NCBI RefSeq assembly: GCF_009746565.1
Contig: NZ_WRPN01000004.1
Location: 62,001 to 126,000 of the forward strand
DNA length: 64,000 nucleotides
Reading direction: 5' to 3'
DNA from: Mariniflexile maritimum
GTDB lineage: Bacteria; Bacteroidota; Bacteroidia; Flavobacteriales; Flavobacteriaceae
Shown: in pieces, positions 33,751 to 42,318 of the stretch
Numbering within the stretch: position 1 is the first letter of the stretch
Layout of the letters: each line of letters begins with the position of its first letter
The notes under the pieces: model-generated
What the model was told of the DNA's origin: nothing
What the model saw: the letters and a program-made list of their open reading frames with translations, nothing else
Databases searched by the model: none
Program-made: the position numbers and the translations under genes

Positions 33751-35982
33751 ATGTTTAAAGTTAAAAGCTGTATATACATTCTTGTTATGCTTTTCAGCAT
33801 TACGGTTTCGTCTCAAAAAACCATTGAGGAAGATCCTGAATTGCTTCAAAACAGCATCAATTATCGCATTTCGCAGGCGCAAACCGAGTTGGAAAGCTTC
33901 AACTATTATAAGGCCCAACAGAATTTGGACGAAGCATTAAATTTGGCCGAACAATCCGATAACAAAAAAAGCATTGCCATAATTTATACCATCAAAGGGA
34001 AACTTCAGCACATTATTGAAGATGAAGATAAGGCCATAAAATCGCTTACAAAAGCTATTGAAATTCAAAGACTTATAAATGATAGTGAAAACTTGGGCAA
34101 ATCGTATAAAATTTTTGGGGATGTGTATAGTGCCAAAAAGGAATACAACTTAGCTCTTGATTCTTACACAGCCTCTAAATCGTTGTTTGAGCAAGAAAGT
34201 TTAAATGCAGAGTTGGCTGAGGTGCTGTTGTGTGAAGGAAAAACATTTATTAAATTAAAAAACTATACCAAAGCGCGCGATGTTATCGAACAGGCCTTGG
34301 CGCTGGCACGAAAAGAGGGCTTTGTTCGAACAGAAAGTGAGGCGTTGATTTCGCACGGTATCGTTTATAGCAAGTTGAACAATATCGATAAAGCCTTGGC
34401 CGCTGCCAATGAGGGCGTGAAATTGGCAAAATTGAACAAACTTTTCATTATTCTATCAGAAGGCTATCTGGTGCTAAGTGATATTTACAATATTACAACC
34501 GACTATAAATCGTCAAGAGATTATTTGGAAAAACACCTGTTTCTATCCGATTCCTTAAGAGGTTTAAAACGAGCCAATTCATCGAAAGAACAAGAAGTAC
34601 AATATTTGTTGAACGAGGCCAACCAAAAGAACAGCGAAATTGTTCAAAAGCTAGAAAAAGCCGAAGACGACAATAACCTGAGCACCTTAATTTCCATTTT
34701 AAGCGTTGCCTTAATTACCATTCTTTCGTTGCTTACCCTTTCGCTCTATAAAAACAACAACATCAGGTTAAAAACCAATAACATGCTCCACAAAAAAAAT
34801 GCAGAGCTTATTATTGCCAAGGAAAAAGCGGAACTGGCATCAAAAACCAAGGCCAATTTCCTCTCAACCGTAACGCACGAGCTTCGAACACCGCTGTACG
34901 CTGTTACCGGTTTGAGCAATATGCTATTGGAAGAAAACCCCAAACCCGAACAGATCCAGCATTTAAAATCCTTGAAATTTTCGGGCGATTATTTGCTTAC
35001 GTTCATCAACGATATTCTTCAAATCAATAAAATTGAAGCCAATAAAGTAGATATCGAACCAGAACCGTTCAATTTAAAGAAAAAAATAAACAACATTATT
35101 CTGGCATTAAACAATTCGGCCAATGATAATAACATCAAAATCCATTTTGAATTTGATAAAAACCTTCCAGAGAACTTTATTGCCGACCAGTTAAAAATCT
35201 CGCAAATCCTTATCAATTTAATAGGCAATTCCATTAAGTTCACCAAAGACGGCGATATATGGATACGCGTTTATAAAATTGAAGAAACGGGCAAAATATA
35301 CACCGTGCGCTTTGAAGTTGAAGATAACGGTATAGGCATTAGCCAAGAAAAACAGGACAATATGTTTGAAAGTTTTTCGCAAGGTTCTATCCAGATAAAC
35401 AGAAAATATGGGGGTACCGGATTGGGGCTTTCCATTGTTAAAGGACTGATAGACATTTTAAAAGGAAAAATTTACGTTAAAAGTGAACTGGAAAAAGGCA
35501 CCACGTTTTATTTTGAAATTCCTATGGAATACACCTCGGTTGAAGAAGCCAAGGAAGTTAAAACCAACTATTTTGATGGCAATACCGAAGAACTAAATAT
35601 TGAAAACGTGAAGATTTTGGTGGTTGAAGACAATAAAATAAACCAAATGATTACCAAAAAAATCTTAACCAAAATGCAGCTTAAATGCGATATTATTGAT
35701 AATGGGGAAGATGCCGTTGATATGATTCGCAACAACAAATATGATATTGTTTTAATGGACATCCACATGCCCGGGATAAGCGGTATTGAAGCCACAAAAA
35801 TTGTAAGGTCGTTTGATAAGGAGCAAGTTATTTTTGCGCTTACCGCCGTGACCATTGAGGATAAAATGCAAGAGTTTGAGGAAGCCGGTTTTACCGACAT
35901 CATCCCGAAACCATTTAAACAGGAAGAGTTCGAGAAAAAACTCTACCAAGCCCTTGCCTCTAAAAAGGGCGCTCCGGTTTAA
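33751..35982 (+). CDS. TPR-containing hybrid sensor histidine kinase
   Basis: 743 residues from the ATG chosen (an upstream TTG lies inside the promoter). Order: signal peptide (SCIYILVMLFSITVSSQ), TPR repeats in the periplasm to about residue 290, coiled coil, membrane helix at about 311-333, HisKA with the phosphorylated His at about 376 (TVTHELRTPLY), HATPase (LIGNSIKFTKDG, VEDNGIGISQE, KYGGTGLGLSIV), and a C-terminal receiver domain (VVEDNKINQM, phospho-Asp about 670 in LMDIHMPG, Lys in IPKPFK). There is no DNA-binding domain, so the signal must pass to another protein. The signal is unknown. Confidence 0.95.
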   Translation: MFKVKSCIYILVMLFSITVSSQKTIEEDPELLQNSINYRISQAQTELESFNYYKAQQNLDEALNLAEQSDNKKSIAIIYTIKGKLQHIIEDEDKAIKSLTKAIEIQRLINDSENLGKSYKIFGDVYSAKKEYNLALDSYTASKSLFEQESLNAELAEVLLCEGKTFIKLKNYTKARDVIEQALALARKEGFVRTESEALISHGIVYSKLNNIDKALAAANEGVKLAKLNKLFIILSEGYLVLSDIYNITTDYKSSRDYLEKHLFLSDSLRGLKRANSSKEQEVQYLLNEANQKNSEIVQKLEKAEDDNNLSTLISILSVALITILSLLTLSLYKNNNIRLKTNNMLHKKNAELIIAKEKAELASKTKANFLSTVTHELRTPLYAVTGLSNMLLEENPKPEQIQHLKSLKFSGDYLLTFINDILQINKIEANKVDIEPEPFNLKKKINNIILALNNSANDNNIKIHFEFDKNLPENFIADQLKISQILINLIGNSIKFTKDGDIWIRVYKIEETGKIYTVRFEVEDNGIGISQEKQDNMFESFSQGSIQINRKYGGTGLGLSIVKGLIDILKGKIYVKSELEKGTTFYFEIPMEYTSVEEAKEVKTNYFDGNTEELNIENVKILVVEDNKINQMITKKILTKMQLKCDIIDNGEDAVDMIRNNKYDIVLMDIHMPGISGIEATKIVRSFDKEQVIFALTAVTIEDKMQEFEEAGFTDIIPKPFKQEEFEKKLYQALASKKGAPV

Positions 35983-36983
35983 GCCTTTATAAAATTGTGT
36001 ACCAGCTTCTTGAAGGCGTCGGCATCATCAATGCTAATATGAATGGGCAAGTAATACAATTTTTTCTTTAAAGCATCGTAGTGCCTTAGGCGCATAAAAT
36101 CCTTTTCCGTGGTTACTATGAGTTCCTTTTTTTCTAAGGTTGCAATATCTTGCGGCGAAAACTCATGGTGGTCCTTAAAGTTTAAATGCTCGAATTTTAA
36201 ATGTTTTTTATTCAGAAAGTCCACCAGCGGATGGGCGTTGGCAATACCGGTTACCAATGTAAAATTTGAAATTTCATCCATGCCCTTTTTGTTTTCAGAT
36301 GCGATTACCTCGTTGGCATAATTAATGGCACTAAAAAAAACCTGCTGATTCGTTTCGGGCGAAATTTTCTTCAAAAACCTCTTTTTGTCTTCGGTGTTTA
36401 TATGCTCGGGGCATTTTGTAACCACAATAATATCTGCCCGTTTTGCGCCGCTTTTAGGCTCGCGTAGGTTGCCCGTTGGCAATACATAATCTGAAAAAAA
36501 CGGATTTTGGTAGGTAGTAAGCAAAATTGTTAATCCTGCGTTTACTTTTCGGTGCTGAAACGCGTCGTCCAACAAAATAACTTCCGGAGGGTTTTTAAGC
36601 GACCTTAACAATTTTATGCCGTGTACTCTATCGGCATCAACGGCAATTTGAACGCTATCTTTAAACTTATTGTAAAATTGGAAGGGTTCATCGCCCAAAG
36701 TTTCGGCGGTCGAGGTAGCATCGGCCAACTGGAAACCTTTGCTTTTCCGTTTGTAACCCCTGCTTAAAGTGGCTACTCTATAATCGGTTTTCAGTACATC
36801 GATTAAATATTCGATCATGGGCGTTTTTCCGGTGCCTCCAACACTTAAATTGCCCACACAAATCACCGGAAAATCATAAGACATCGATTTTTTTAATCCC
36901 AAATCATACAGCATATTTCGTAACCGCGATACCGCATAATAAACGGGCACAAACGGGAAGGAGATGGTTCTTATAAATTTCAT
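35979..36983 (-). CDS. lpxK: Tetraacyldisaccharide 4'-kinase
   Basis: 334 residues from the ATG used (a TTG four codons upstream is in frame). Phosphorylates the lipid A precursor at the inner membrane. P-loop VGNLSVGGTGKTPMIEYL; VATLSRGYKRKSKGF; GDEPFQFYNKF; the catalytic region ILLDDAFQHRKVNAGL; and NLREP..AKRADIIVVTKCP. N-terminal hydrophobic helix ISFPFVPVYYAVSRLRNMLY anchors it. The 3' end overlaps the hybrid kinase by four bases, tail to tail. Confidence 0.96.
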   Translation of the reverse strand: MKFIRTISFPFVPVYYAVSRLRNMLYDLGLKKSMSYDFPVICVGNLSVGGTGKTPMIEYLIDVLKTDYRVATLSRGYKRKSKGFQLADATSTAETLGDEPFQFYNKFKDSVQIAVDADRVHGIKLLRSLKNPPEVILLDDAFQHRKVNAGLTILLTTYQNPFFSDYVLPTGNLREPKSGAKRADIIVVTKCPEHINTEDKKRFLKKISPETNQQVFFSAINYANEVIASENKKGMDEISNFTLVTGIANAHPLVDFLNKKHLKFEHLNFKDHHEFSPQDIATLEKKELIVTTEKDFMRLRHYDALKKKLYYLPIHISIDDADAFKKLVHNFIKA

Positions 36984-37088
36984 GTGTTTATACAAATTAG
37001 TTTTGCCGCCAATTAGCTAATGCCTTATTGATGCATTGCGGCAATTTTTTTTAGTTACAGATGTTTCATCATAGCGAAAATAATATTT

Positions 37089-37096
37089 TATCTTTG
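37089..37096 (+). promoter_or_regulatory. -7 box (TATCTTTG) that decides the Nif3-family start
   Basis: Exact TAnnTTTG 18 bases before the ATG at 37115. An in-frame ATG at 37061 lies upstream of this box and would not be transcribed from it. Confidence 0.45.
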
Positions 37097-37114
37097 ATAC
37101 AAACAAATAAAAGC

Positions 37115-38209
37115 ATGATAGTTCAAGATGTTATAAACCATTTAGAAGAACTGGCACCTTTAGCTTATGCCGAGGATTTTGATAATGTGGGGCTTTTGGT
37201 TGGCAATAAACAGAGCGAAATCACAGGTGTTCTGGTCGCTTTGGACACTTTGGAAACAGTGGTGGATGAAGCCATACAGGAAAACTGTAACCTTATTGTG
37301 AGTTTCCACCCCATTATTTTTAAAGGATTGAAAAAATTAACGGGCGCCACCTACGTTGAACGCGCGGTAATGAAAGCCATTAAGCACGACATCGCCATTT
37401 ACAGCATGCATACGGCCCTAGATAACGCCTTTAAAGGTGTTAACGATATGATTTGCAGTAGATTACAATTAAAAAACAGGCGCATTTTAATTCCGCAGAC
37501 CGAAACTATAAAAAAGCTAACTACTTACGTGCCAAAAGCGGAAGCAGAACACCTAAGGAACGCTTTGTTTAATTCGGGTGGTGGCAACATTGGCAACTAC
37601 TCTAACTGCAGTTTTAATGTAGAAGGGTACGGAACTTATAAGGGAAATGAACATTCAAACCCCAGCATAGGACAAAAAGAACAGATGCACACTGAAGCGG
37701 AAACCAAAATCAGCATCACGTTTCCAAAGCATTTAGAGCAAGAAATACTTAGGGCGCTTTTTCAAAACCATTCCTATGAAGAAGTGGCGTATGAAGTAAC
37801 AACATTAGAAAATAAAAACCAACATATTGGTATGGGTATGGTGGGCGAATTGGAAGAAGCTTTGGATGAACAGGATTTTTTAGCGTTCATAAAACAAAAA
37901 ATGGAAGCAAAATGCATCAAACATTCGTCGTTTTTAAACAAAAAAATAAAAAAAATCGCCGTTCTGGGCGGTTCTGGTAGTTTTGCCATTGAAGCGGCCA
38001 AACGTGCTGGAGCTGAAGCTTTTATAACGGCCGATTTGAAATACCACGATTTTTTTATGGACGAAAATAAGCTCCTTTTGGTTGATGTGGGGCATTATGA
38101 AAGTGAGCAGTTCACAAAAAATGGTTTAGTAGCGCATCTTACAAAAAAAATTACTAATTTTGCAATCATTTTATCAAAGACAAACACCAATCCTGTTAAG
38201 TATTTTTAA
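37115..38209 (+). CDS. Nif3-like dinuclear metal-centre protein (DUF34)
   Basis: 364 residues from the ATG used. Starts VQDVINHLEELAPLAYAEDFDNVGLLVG, the family hallmark. Metal ligands: IVSFHPIIF (His), YSMHTALDNAFKGVND (His, Asp) and the C-terminal DVGHYESEQF (His, Glu). Residues about 115-235 form the inserted CutA/PII-like domain found in larger members. Conserved across life; it has been called GTP cyclohydrolase 1 type 2, but the in vivo role is uncertain. Three bases separate it from the next gene, a typical flavobacterial pair. Confidence 0.93.
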   Translation: MIVQDVINHLEELAPLAYAEDFDNVGLLVGNKQSEITGVLVALDTLETVVDEAIQENCNLIVSFHPIIFKGLKKLTGATYVERAVMKAIKHDIAIYSMHTALDNAFKGVNDMICSRLQLKNRRILIPQTETIKKLTTYVPKAEAEHLRNALFNSGGGNIGNYSNCSFNVEGYGTYKGNEHSNPSIGQKEQMHTEAETKISITFPKHLEQEILRALFQNHSYEEVAYEVTTLENKNQHIGMGMVGELEEALDEQDFLAFIKQKMEAKCIKHSSFLNKKIKKIAVLGGSGSFAIEAAKRAGAEAFITADLKYHDFFMDENKLLLVDVGHYESEQFTKNGLVAHLTKKITNFAIILSKTNTNPVKYF

Positions 38210-38212
38210 AGT

Positions 38213-38995
38213 ATGGCTAAAAGTAAAGAATTAACTGTTGAAGAGCGTTTAAGAGCGTTATACGATTTACAACTAATAGACTCGCGAATAGACGAAATAA
38301 AGAATGTTCGCGGAGAGCTTCCTTTAGAAGTTCGTGATTTAGAAGACGAAGTTGCTGGATTAAACATAAGATTAGAAAAATTGGTTTCAAGTTTAGAGGT
38401 TATTGATAACGATATCCACGCTAAAAAGAATCAAATTGAAGAGTCTAAATCTTTAATGAAAAAATATGCCGAACAACAAAAAAATGTTAGGAATAACAGG
38501 GAGTTTAATTCGCTAACCAAGGAAGTTGAATTTCAAGAACTGGAAATTGAATTGGCCGAAAAGCATATAAAAGAGCACAAAGCACAAATTGAACAGAAAA
38601 AAGAGGTTATTGCCGAAACCAAGGAGCGCTTAAAAGAGCGTGAAAACCATTTAAAGCATAAAAAAGGAGAGTTGGACGCTATTTTGGCAGAAACCGAAAA
38701 AGAGGAAAATGCCTTAATAGAAAAATCAAAGGAATATAAGCAACAAATAGAAGAGCGCTTGGTTGCGGCCTATGTAAGAATTCGTAAAAACGTAAAAAAC
38801 GGGTTAGCGGTTGTGCCAATTGAAAGAGGCGCTTCAGGCGGGTCGTTCTTTACCATTCCACCTCAAATTCAAGTTGAAATTGCCGCCCGAAAAAAAGTTA
38901 TTACCGATGAGCACAGCGGACGTATTTTAGTGGACGCCCAACTAGCCGAAGAAGAAAAGGAAAAAATGGAAAAGTTGTTTGCTAAATTAAGCTAA
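38213..38995 (+). CDS. CdsZ/zinc-ribbon-family coiled-coil protein, cysteines lost
   Basis: 260 residues. Long helical hairpin coiled coil (residues about 10-185), then the conserved C-terminal domain that normally carries a C4 zinc ribbon. Here the ribbon sequence is kept (RGASGGSFFTIPPQIQVEIAARKKVITDEHSGRILVD), but every position that would hold a metal Cys is Ser or another residue; the protein contains no Cys at all. Homologues act at the ribosome or in flagellar or chlamydial settings, so the role here is uncertain. Cotranscribed with the Nif3-family gene. Confidence 0.88.
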   Translation: MAKSKELTVEERLRALYDLQLIDSRIDEIKNVRGELPLEVRDLEDEVAGLNIRLEKLVSSLEVIDNDIHAKKNQIEESKSLMKKYAEQQKNVRNNREFNSLTKEVEFQELEIELAEKHIKEHKAQIEQKKEVIAETKERLKERENHLKHKKGELDAILAETEKEENALIEKSKEYKQQIEERLVAAYVRIRKNVKNGLAVVPIERGASGGSFFTIPPQIQVEIAARKKVITDEHSGRILVDAQLAEEEKEKMEKLFAKLS

Positions 38996-39021
38996 CCCCA
39001 TTTTCTTAATATAAAATTAGG

Positions 39022-39046
39022 GCCTTCAGTAATGAGGGCTTTTTTT
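39022..39046 (+). terminator. Terminator of the Nif3/zinc-ribbon-like operon
   Basis: GCCTTC / GAGGGC, a 6-bp stem with one T-G pair and a 6-base loop, followed by seven T. Its right arm and T-run are part of the 50-bp repeat found again beyond the GH97 gene. Confidence 0.55.
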
Positions 39047-39087
39047 ATGAAAAAAAGCCAATAAAATTTTAAGGATTTTAATTTTTA
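39038..39087. repeat. 50-bp direct repeat, copy 1
   Basis: Runs from the terminator T-run through ATGAAAAAAAG and CCAATAAAATTTTAAGG to ATTTTAATTTTTA. The second copy on the far side of the GH97 gene differs only by one extra T in the T-run and the lack of one G. Confidence 0.85.
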
Positions 39088-39183
39088 GGTAATGGGGTTT
39101 AATTATTTAAAATCAACTTTTTTAATTCAAACTAATAAATGTTGACTTTAAAAAATAATTGTACACAACGGGTTGAAAGGCAT

Positions 39184-39212
39184 AAAAAAGAGGGCAGATC
39201 GCTCTCTTTTTT
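39184..39212 (-). terminator. Terminator of the GH97 gene
   Basis: AAAAAAGAG / CTCTTTTTT extended by GGC/GCT pairs, with an AGATC loop: a symmetric hairpin with T-runs on both strands, 19 bases past the GH97 stop. Confidence 0.75.
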
Positions 39213-39230
39213 ATGCTTAAAATTTCTATT

Positions 39231-41150
39231 TTAAAACTTCACAACAACACCTCCGTATGGTTTCATTTTTATTGTTAAATTGGAAACTGGTTTTATTGTT
39301 TTTTGATTAAATCCATTTTCATCTTCACTAATTAAAAAACCATTTTCTTTTGAAACAAAAGAAACATCTATTATAAATTCTTTTGCTTTGTTTTCACCAT
39401 TTATTCCAACTACAAACCAAGTGTTATCTTTTTTTCTGGCAATAATTACATCTTTTCCTGGAAACCCTGTAATAAACTTAGAGTCGTCCCAATTGGTTGG
39501 AATATCTTTTAAATAGTCAATTACAAATTGAGGTTGTTTTGCCATTCCTTCTGGCGTTTCGGCAATATGCTGTATTCCCGATAAAAATAAAACGGGTAAA
39601 GCCAATTCAAAAGTAGGCGTTGTTTTTCTGTTAATATTAGGAATGGAATCTAAAACCATGGGCGTAAAGTCCATAGGGTCAAAAGCATTTCGAGTAAAAG
39701 GTAACATAGCACAATGGCTGGGTTGTAAGTCGGCATTTTCTTGAAAAAAGGTAATAAACTCTTCGCCTTTAATAGCTTCAGTGGTTAATAAATTTGGGTA
39801 AGTGCGTTGCCAGCCTCTTGGTAAAGTAGCACCATGAAAATTAACCATAAGTTTGTGTTTAGCAGCATCTTTTAAAATACCGTGATAATAGGCAATCATA
39901 GATTGTCCGTCACCGCCAAAAAAATCAACTTTAATGCCAGCAATTCCCATTTGGTTTAATTTAGTAAATTCCTTTACGCGGTCTTCATGGGTGAGTAATT
40001 TGCTTTTAGGATGGTATGGAGTTGTATTCCAAGAACCTGATGAGTTATACCAAACCAATACTTTTACATTTTTTGAAGCTCCATAATCTGCCAATTCCTT
40101 CATTTTTTCAAAACCAATTCTTGTATCCCAATCGGCATCAATTAAGCAATAGTTCCACTTCATTTTGGCAGCGTAGTCTATAAATTTTATGGAAGTATCA
40201 TAGTTTGTAAATTCATCCTTCAATAAAACCCAACTCCATGAACTTAATCCACTTTCAATAAATGAAGTGTCTATGTCAATGGCTTTATCTGCCACATCAG
40301 TGCCTAAGGTGCTTTCTGTTATGGTTTTTAAATTTCCTATTGTTACAATACGCCATGGCGTGTACCAAGGCAATACAGATTCAGGATTTAATGCACCATC
40401 TGGAAAAATTTCTTCCTTTTGCGGAAATGCAATTTGCATGGCTTTTTGAGTTTCATTATAAACTAACCTGGAACCGCAATAATTTTCATGAAGACAAGAT
40501 TCCGTGATTAAAAACCAAGTGTTATTTGAATTAAATAAAGCTGGATATACCCAACCCTCTCCAATAGGAGATTTAGAGTTTATAGGTATATGCATTTGAT
40601 AATGCTCTTCATAAGAAGGATTTGTACTTTCCCATCCTGTTTTTGCTTTAGACATGGGTTGTAACCAGGCTTTGGTATTTTGTTTAAAATTATATGTTGT
40701 TTTTTCTTCAACTATTTTTTTTATGTCTGTTGAAGTATCAGGAAAATAATATCTAAATGCAATACCATCATCAGATAATTGAAAAATTATATCCATTAAA
40801 TTTCCTGTATCATTTTGTAAATGCACTGTATATTGATTTGCAGAATAAGTAATATTTTTTCTTTTTCCTTGTAACATCGTGTAATTTTCAGAGATTTTTT
40901 TTGATTCTGAAGCACTGATTATTTTTAGGTTATCATAAAAATTGGCATCTTCTCTAATAATTCCTAATCTTGATGAATCTAGCACTATTTCATCATTATA
41001 CAGAACTTTGTAAAATGGAGTTTTATTAACATCAAAATCAAAAACCATTTTTATCGATTTGTCTTGATTTTCAAATATTAAATCTTCTTTTTTGATACCA
41101 CATGAAATAAGTAGAACTACGGAAATAAGTATTGAAATTTTAGTTTTCAT
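39231..41150 (-). CDS. Glycoside hydrolase family 97 lipoprotein
   Basis: 639 residues. Lipoprotein signal (SILISVVLLISCGIKKED). N-terminal beta-supersandwich (to about 260), a TIM barrel from about 270 (WSWVLLKDEFTNYDTSIKFIDYAAKMKWNYCLIDADWD), and a C-terminal beta domain ending GGVVVKF. GIKVDFFGGDGQ puts an Asp at residue 409 where retaining GH97 alpha-galactosidase-type members carry the nucleophile, and MVNFHGATLPRGWQRTYPNLLTTEAIKGEEF contains the acid/metal Glu region. A retaining alpha-galactosidase-like activity is inferred. The gene is richer in AT codons than its neighbours and lies alone between long direct repeats, which supports acquisition. Confidence 0.9.
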   Translation of the reverse strand: MKTKISILISVVLLISCGIKKEDLIFENQDKSIKMVFDFDVNKTPFYKVLYNDEIVLDSSRLGIIREDANFYDNLKIISASESKKISENYTMLQGKRKNITYSANQYTVHLQNDTGNLMDIIFQLSDDGIAFRYYFPDTSTDIKKIVEEKTTYNFKQNTKAWLQPMSKAKTGWESTNPSYEEHYQMHIPINSKSPIGEGWVYPALFNSNNTWFLITESCLHENYCGSRLVYNETQKAMQIAFPQKEEIFPDGALNPESVLPWYTPWRIVTIGNLKTITESTLGTDVADKAIDIDTSFIESGLSSWSWVLLKDEFTNYDTSIKFIDYAAKMKWNYCLIDADWDTRIGFEKMKELADYGASKNVKVLVWYNSSGSWNTTPYHPKSKLLTHEDRVKEFTKLNQMGIAGIKVDFFGGDGQSMIAYYHGILKDAAKHKLMVNFHGATLPRGWQRTYPNLLTTEAIKGEEFITFFQENADLQPSHCAMLPFTRNAFDPMDFTPMVLDSIPNINRKTTPTFELALPVLFLSGIQHIAETPEGMAKQPQFVIDYLKDIPTNWDDSKFITGFPGKDVIIARKKDNTWFVVGINGENKAKEFIIDVSFVSKENGFLISEDENGFNQKTIKPVSNLTIKMKPYGGVVVKF

Positions 41151-41464
41151 TTATAAGTGTTTTTATTACACTTGTAAAGATAGAAGATTTTTTAAATAAA
41201 TTATCATTAGTGTCCACTAAAAGTTAAACTAAGTTCTTTGAAATTTTTGTAAATCGGTACTTTAAGTCTGATTTTAAAGCATGACGATTTGAATTGGTTA
41301 CTTATAGATAATAAAAAAAACGTCTCAAATTTTAGGAAAATGCTTTTTTTTATGAAAAAAACCAATAAAATTTTAAGGATTTTAATTTTTATTCGTCTAT
41401 TACAAAATAAATGTGAAAAGCATCACATTTTTACCTTATATGAAATAAAAAACATCCGTTTCCT
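41151..41464. other. AT-rich spacer between GH97 and msrA
   Basis: No gene seen. It contains a word AGTGTCCACTAAAAGTTAAA at 41210-41229 that resembles insertion-sequence ends but has no partner in the window, and then the second copy of the 50-bp repeat. Confidence 0.35.
41342..41391. repeat. 50-bp direct repeat, copy 2
   Basis: Near-identical to the copy beginning at the terminator 2.3 kb upstream; two single-base indels. Here the T-run is not preceded by a hairpin. Confidence 0.85.
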
Positions 41465-42121
41465 ATGAAAAAAATAATAGTAGCGTGCCTTATCACCATA
41501 GCATTTAGCTGTGAGAATAAAGCACAGACCCCGAAGGCACAAGAGGCCATTTTAAATGCAAAACCTGTTGAGGTTCCTACAAAAAACGGAAAGGCAAAGG
41601 CATATTTTGCCAGTGGTTGCTTTTGGTGCGTTGAAGCTATTTATGAAAGCGTTAAAGGTGTTGATGAAGTAATTAGCGGCTATTCTGGCGGCCATACGCA
41701 AAATCCAACCTATGAAGCCAGTAATACTGGTAAAACAGGACATGCAGAAGCTGTTGAGGTTATTTACAACCCCAATATTGTGAGTTTTGAAACTTTGGTC
41801 GATGTGTATTTTGGCTCGCAAAATCCAACCCAAGTGAATGGACAAGGCAATGATAGGGGGTCACAATACCGTTCGATTATTTTTTACCAAAATGATGAAC
41901 AGAAACAAATCATTTTAAAAAAGAAGGATGCTTTAGCTAAAAAATTAAATGCTACTATCGCTGCCGAAGTTTATCCGTTTCAAAAATTTTGGAGGGCTGA
42001 AGATTACCATCAAAACTACGAACGTCTTCACCCAAACAACAGTTATATTCAAAATGTTTCAATACCAAGATTAAACAGGTTTAAGGCAAAATTCCCCGAT
42101 TTGTTAAAGGAAAATAAGTGA
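41465..42121 (+). CDS. msrA: Peptide methionine (S)-S-oxide reductase, exported
   Basis: 218 residues. Reduces Met-S-sulfoxide. Active site AYFASGCFWCVEAIYESVKGVDEVISGYSGG (GCFWC); also GKTGHAEAVEVIYNP and GSQYRSIIFY. An N-terminal lipoprotein signal (LITIAFSCENKAQ) sends it to the periplasm, unlike cytosolic MsrA, suggesting envelope protein repair. There is a single MsrA domain, no fused MsrB. The C-terminal extension RLNRFKAKFPDLLKEN is common in this group. Confidence 0.95.
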   Translation: MKKIIVACLITIAFSCENKAQTPKAQEAILNAKPVEVPTKNGKAKAYFASGCFWCVEAIYESVKGVDEVISGYSGGHTQNPTYEASNTGKTGHAEAVEVIYNPNIVSFETLVDVYFGSQNPTQVNGQGNDRGSQYRSIIFYQNDEQKQIILKKKDALAKKLNATIAAEVYPFQKFWRAEDYHQNYERLHPNNSYIQNVSIPRLNRFKAKFPDLLKENK

Positions 42122-42260
42122 TATAAGCTATAGGGCGAGTGCCTTATAGTGATGATGGGTTGGTTTTCCGTGTAAGTGCCGCCATAAATTCAAAAGAGTT
42201 TCTACCCTCAAGTCGAAGCTTTTCTTTGCATCAAATGGTTTTCTAGGTATGGGGCTTTTA

Positions 42261-42295
42261 TTGTTTTATTCCTAGTTTAAGAATGCTTATTTTTG
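42261..42295 (+). promoter_or_regulatory. Promoter of kynU
   Basis: TTG, 24 bases, TATTTTTG (exact TAnnTTTG), ending 23 bases before the TTG start of kynU. Spacing is long. Confidence 0.35.
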
Positions 42296-42318
42296 TAAAA
42301 ACATAAAACTAAAACCAC

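Noticed and set aside
41205-41240. Word AGTGTCCACTAAAAGTTAAA resembling an insertion-sequence end
   Set aside because: No inverted partner, no transposase and no target duplication could be tied to it in the window.
42128-42149. CTATAGGGC/GCCTTATAG inverted repeat after msrA
   Set aside because: Forms a 9-bp stem but has no T-run, so it was not called a terminator.
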